Below, piece after piece: positions 60,861-64,000 of a stretch of 64,000 nt of DNA (within the stretch, counting starts at the first letter, position 1; each line of letters begins with the position of its first letter). Made by a program: the position numbers and the translations under genes. The notes beneath the pieces are model-generated. The model worked only from the letters and a program-made list of their open reading frames with translations. It ran no database searches and was not told where the DNA came from. The DNA lies in assembly GCA_964450495.1 (NCBI GenBank), contig CAYVFU010000011.1, positions 7,869 to 71,868 on the forward strand, in the 5' to 3' direction. The DNA is from CALFUK01 sp964450495 (GTDB lineage: Bacteria > Bacteroidota > Bacteroidia > Chitinophagales > Saprospiraceae).

Positions 60861-62554
60861 AAATCAGGTACTTATACATTACAATACTTTGGCTATTAAA
60901 CTATTCTATATCGATAAGTCAATTTTATCCCCAATATGAAAATCCAGTAAAGCATACCATAAGATTATCTGGTAGTTTTGCAGAATTAAGAACAGGTCAT
61001 TTTCATGGTGGAATTGACATCAAATCCTCTAAAGGAATCAAAGGGGATACTATTTTTTCAATACAAAATGGCACCATTAGCAGATTGAAAGTCGAGCCTG
61101 GTGGATATGGCAATTCAATATACATTAAACACCCAGAAGGTTACACATCCGTTTATGCACACTTAGATTCTTTCAACCCCATAATTGACTCATTAATTAC
61201 GGAGCACCAATATGCACAAAACTCTTTTACAGTTGATATAACCACATTCAAAAATCCAATTACGGTAGAAAATGGGGAATTCATTGCAATTATGGGCAAT
61301 ACAGGAAGATCTTTCGGTCCCCATCTTCATTTCGAAATAAGAGAAACAACTACAGACAAATTGATCAACCCATTTTTAATGGGAATAAAGCCAGCAGATA
61401 ATCGCTCCCCTATAATAAAATACGTAGAACTGAAAGTCGCAGATGCTAACAACTTACCATACAAAAACAATTTGCTTACACTTAAAAATACGTCTAACTC
61501 TAAATCTGATAAAAAATTTGATTTAGGTAAGATTGAAGTAAATTCCCAAAATCAATATGACTTATCTATCGCCTTATTCGATCAAATGAATGGATCCTCT
61601 AATAAAAATGGCATTTATTCTATAGAATGGATGCAACATGATTCTACCATACAAGAAATTTGCTTAAATAAAATGGAGTTTGAAGATTCTGACAATATTT
61701 ATGAGATTATGGACCTTCAGAAGAAGCTTGGATCAAATGAAATAAACTATCTATTCAATCTCAATAGACTTCATTCATTTTCATTTGTCGAAAATGATAA
61801 GAGCTCAATCAATTCCAAAAAGGAAATAGAAAATTATAAAATCATTTTTTCTGATTTTGAGGGAAACCAAACTTCTGTCACGTATCAACTGAAAAAGATA
61901 TCAAACTCAACTATTCAACTTAGCCCCACTTTTAAACCAAACTACATACTTCCTGCAAATAAACAAGCTTTAATTCAAACTAAGAACTTTGATATATTCA
62001 TTCCAAATCAACAAAATGCAAAACAGCAAGGAATCTACATTGATGAAATCACCAATAACAAATCTGTTGCACTAGTTTTAGCGCCTAATAATGTCCCATT
62101 TTCCAATAAAGTAGAAATTCGATGCAATCTGAATATAAATCAAGATAAAATACTAAGTTGGTTGTCTTCTAATGACAAAGGTGAAAGAGTAGTCATAGAC
62201 ACATGCCACAAAAGTAATGTATGCCAAATCGCGATGACTGAATTAAAAAACTTGAGCTTGGAAATAGATTCAATCCCACCAACAATCACCTTACTTAGGC
62301 AACAACACACATTAGGTAAGCCAATCAAATTCCAAATTACTGACAATTTCAAACCAGATAACAAAAATCTATACCTTAATTACGAAGTAATCATTAATAA
62401 TAAATGGTGTTTATTTAATTATGATTTGAAAAATGACATGATTGTTTCAGCTAATAACAATTATTTAGTCAAAGGGCTAAACAACCTCTCAGTTGTTGTT
62501 ACTGACTCTGCTGGAAATGAGAATTGTTCAAACTTTCAGATAGAAATTAAATAA
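60857..62554 (+). CDS. M23 (LytM-like) metallopeptidase, apparent ATA start
   Basis: The protein of about 565 residues begins with a signal peptide when read from ATA 60857 (IKIRYLYITILWLLNYSISI). The LytM zinc motifs are present: HFHGGIDIKSS (HxxxD) and GPHLHFEIRE (HxH), so it should cut peptidoglycan cross-bridges or peptides in the periplasm. A long C-terminal region (about 390 residues) of beta-sandwich type follows and ends VVVTDSAGNENCSNF. The first canonical start (TTG 61085) lies after the first zinc ligand, so the true start must be earlier. The only candidates are ATA 60857 and ATT 60830; ATA overlaps the meaB stop as ATAA. Confidence 0.85.
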   Translation: MKIRYLYITILWLLNYSISISQFYPQYENPVKHTIRLSGSFAELRTGHFHGGIDIKSSKGIKGDTIFSIQNGTISRLKVEPGGYGNSIYIKHPEGYTSVYAHLDSFNPIIDSLITEHQYAQNSFTVDITTFKNPITVENGEFIAIMGNTGRSFGPHLHFEIRETTTDKLINPFLMGIKPADNRSPIIKYVELKVADANNLPYKNNLLTLKNTSNSKSDKKFDLGKIEVNSQNQYDLSIALFDQMNGSSNKNGIYSIEWMQHDSTIQEICLNKMEFEDSDNIYEIMDLQKKLGSNEINYLFNLNRLHSFSFVENDKSSINSKKEIENYKIIFSDFEGNQTSVTYQLKKISNSTIQLSPTFKPNYILPANKQALIQTKNFDIFIPNQQNAKQQGIYIDEITNNKSVALVLAPNNVPFSNKVEIRCNLNINQDKILSWLSSNDKGERVVIDTCHKSNVCQIAMTELKNLSLEIDSIPPTITLLRQQHTLGKPIKFQITDNFKPDNKNLYLNYEVIINNKWCLFNYDLKNDMIVSANNNYLVKGLNNLSVVVTDSAGNENCSNFQIEIK

Positions 62555-62611
62555 ATTTTAATTCATTGTTTCAACAATCGTTATTATGTTTTGTTATAAA
62601 TCAAAATATAA

Positions 62612-63088
62612 ATGATGAGTCTATCTGAAGGTAATGAGATCCCGAATTTTGTAACTACTAATGAATTAGGAGAAGAAATCTCTAAGCAGTCCTTACTTGG
62701 CCAAAAATATATACTTTTCTTTTATCCGAAAGATGACTCTCCTGGATGCACAAAAGAAGCTTGTAGCATAAGAGATAATTTTAAACGCATCAATAAGCAA
62801 GGTTATGAAGTTTACGGTATCAGCCCTGATACTGAAAAAAAACATTCAAAATTCAAAGAAAAATATGAATTTCAATTTTCACTTTTATCTGATCCAGATA
62901 AAGAAGTAATTCAATCCTTTGGACTTTGGGGCCCAAAAAAATTCATGGGCAGAGAAATTACAGGCGTTTACAGAACAACTTTAATCGTTAATGAATCTAG
63001 TAAAATTCAAAAAATAATTTCTAAGGTGAAAACAAAAGAACACGGTCAACAAATATTAGACGCTTTAGAAGAAATAGCACAAAACTAA
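62612..63088 (+). CDS. bcp: Thiol peroxidase, peroxiredoxin Q/BCP type
   Basis: The 158-residue protein is a Bcp/PrxQ peroxiredoxin that reduces hydroperoxides with thioredoxin. It has FFYPKDDSPGCTKEACSIRD, where the first Cys is peroxidatic and the second, five residues on, is the resolving Cys of the BCP-alpha type. SLLSDPDKEVIQSFGLW and RTTLIVNESSKI complete the fold. It is 57 bases after the M23 peptidase on the same strand. No signal peptide. Confidence 0.95.
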   Translation: MMSLSEGNEIPNFVTTNELGEEISKQSLLGQKYILFFYPKDDSPGCTKEACSIRDNFKRINKQGYEVYGISPDTEKKHSKFKEKYEFQFSLLSDPDKEVIQSFGLWGPKKFMGREITGVYRTTLIVNESSKIQKIISKVKTKEHGQQILDALEEIAQN

Positions 63089-63311
63089 TTCTTACTCTTC
63101 TCTTTATAATTTCCTAATAATCAATTAGCTACATCTTATCACTTTCTTTAAGGTGTTATTTAAAAGATCACAGGACTTAAAGTATGACAATAATTCCTAT
63201 TTTGGCTCTGTAGATCGTGTTCCTTATAACCGATCTTGCTTGCTGCATCTAGAAATTTCACTGAACTATTAATTAACTAAGAATTTTATTCATTAACTAA
63301 ATCCTTGCACG

Positions 63312-64000
63312 ATGAAGTATGGTTTAAACCATCAACGTCTTTTTAACGTAAGCTTACAGAAACTGTCTTTAGCCTTTGTCTTTATGCTGAGTATGACTAT
63401 GATTAGTTACGCTCAGATAAAGATTGGTGGAGATCCAGAAACAATTGACGATGGGTCAATACTAGAATTGGAGTCAACGACTTCCGCTTTCATCCCTCCT
63501 AGAATGACAACTGCTCAGAGGGATGCCATTCCCACTCCTTTAAGAGGAGCTATCATATTTAATATAGAGACTGAATGTCTTGAAATAAATAAGGGAACTG
63601 ATGAAGTCCCTATCTGGGAATGTATAGAAGGAATAACTGGACCACAAGGTCCACAAGGAATACAAGGTCCAGCTGGACCACAAGGAGCACAAGGTTCCCC
63701 TGGTGCGCAAGGCCCAATAGGTCCTGCTGGTATTCAAGGTAAAGACGGCGTTGCGGGTCCTGCAGGACCCGCTGGACCACAAGGGGCTACTGGCTCCCAA
63801 GGGGCGCCAGGACCTCAAGGAATCCAAGGTGAAACTGGTGCAACTGGACCGCAAGGTGCTCAAGGAATAGCTGGTGCTCAAGGGCCAACTGGAGCCACTG
63901 GCGCTACCGGTGCTGTCGGTGCGCAAGGACCTCAGGGTGACCCTGGACCAACTGGTCCACAAGGCGATACGGGTGCAACAGGTGCTACTGGCCCTGAAGG
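63312..64000 (+). CDS. Collagen-like secreted protein (3' end outside window)
   Basis: From ATG 63312 the frame encodes 229 residues and is still open at the window end. It has a signal peptide (LAFVFMLSMTMISYAQ at about residue 20-35), a short domain with AFIPPRMTTAQRDAIPTPLR and FNIETECLEIN, typical of Bacteroidota cell-surface proteins, then from residue about 107 uninterrupted Gly-X-Y triplets (GPQGPQGIQGPAGPQGAQG style) rich in Pro, Gln, Ala and Thr. It should form a collagen-like triple helix outside the cell. A T9SS or other C-terminal domain may follow. The 223-base gap upstream holds nothing I can name. Confidence 0.9.
   Translation, partial: MKYGLNHQRLFNVSLQKLSLAFVFMLSMTMISYAQIKIGGDPETIDDGSILELESTTSAFIPPRMTTAQRDAIPTPLRGAIIFNIETECLEINKGTDEVPIWECIEGITGPQGPQGIQGPAGPQGAQGSPGAQGPIGPAGIQGKDGVAGPAGPAGPQGATGSQGAPGPQGIQGETGATGPQGAQGIAGAQGPTGATGATGAVGAQGPQGDPGPTGPQGDTGATGATGPE

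Noticed and set aside
63540..63962. 140-codon minus-strand frame opposite the collagen repeats
   Set aside because: It is a low-complexity shadow of the Gly-X-Y region.
1..64000. tRNA, rRNA, riboswitch or prophage elements
   Set aside because: I looked in the gaps for a T-loop (GGTTCRA) type pattern, rRNA-like stretches, and integrase or phage genes and saw none; this is by eye, so a weak negative.

Overview
The window looks like a piece of the chromosome of a member of the Bacteroidota, probably a marine Saprospiraceae-like or related lineage. Evidence: AT-rich DNA, GLPGLI and DUF4956/CotH families, proteins with type IX secretion (T9SS) C-terminal sorting domains, HYR/dockerin surface proteins, an OmpA protein with thrombospondin-3 repeats, weak Shine-Dalgarno use, and several TAnnTTTG promoter elements. 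It contains about 55 protein genes and two gene remnants. I see no rRNA, tRNA, CRISPR array, insertion sequence or prophage.

Layout. 1-3394: a leftward operon DUF4956 > exported CYTH/TTM-like protein > CotH-type kinase (cut by the window edge). 3542-7687: two small leftward genes and an iron-sulfur electron-transfer operon (membrane 4Fe-4S protein > CCG protein > small conserved protein) that carries two unusual clusters of short hairpins. 7766-12733: a phosphoribosyltransferase, two decayed genes (HTTM/gamma-carboxylase-like and an SDR C-terminus), a di-haem peroxidase lipoprotein and a patatin-like lipase. 12959-18443: a leftward housekeeping block folE > fabD > yqgE > ABC-F > Nudix-like > purC. 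18596-22275: waaA and a secreted PA-domain T9SS protein. 22410-26120: lysC > dusB > cca packed without gaps. 26264-32958: Kbp-like LysM protein, small secreted peptide, SulP transporter, lipoprotein, LOG protein, amidohydrolase, thioesterase. 33043-38974: SGNH lipoprotein, DUF547, TerB-like, small HTH protein, TrmN6, Pif1-like helicase, MiaE and a 43-residue membrane peptide.

39077-44871 is a two-component system divergent from a GLPGLI + outer-membrane beta-barrel pair; the shared control region has three ATTAACCT repeats in helical phase next to a -7 element. 44931-56050: glycosyltransferase, WbqC, bacterial dynamin, OmpA/TSP3, DUF1080 lipoprotein, a queuosine-mannosyltransferase-like enzyme and a very large HYR/dockerin T9SS protein. 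56274-64000: HNH endonuclease, iscS-iscU-iscA, lipoprotein, meaB > M23 peptidase > bcp, and a collagen-like secreted protein running off the end.

The points most worth a second look are the 24-bp-period hairpin array at 6080-6286 with its companion at 4630-4781; three genes (miaE, the QTMAN-like enzyme and the M23 peptidase) whose conserved N-termini lie upstream of any ATG/GTG/TTG and seem to start at ATA or ATC; the exported CYTH/DUF4956/CotH module; and the phased repeat operator at 41272-41310. All functional names rest on reading motifs by eye; no database search was run.
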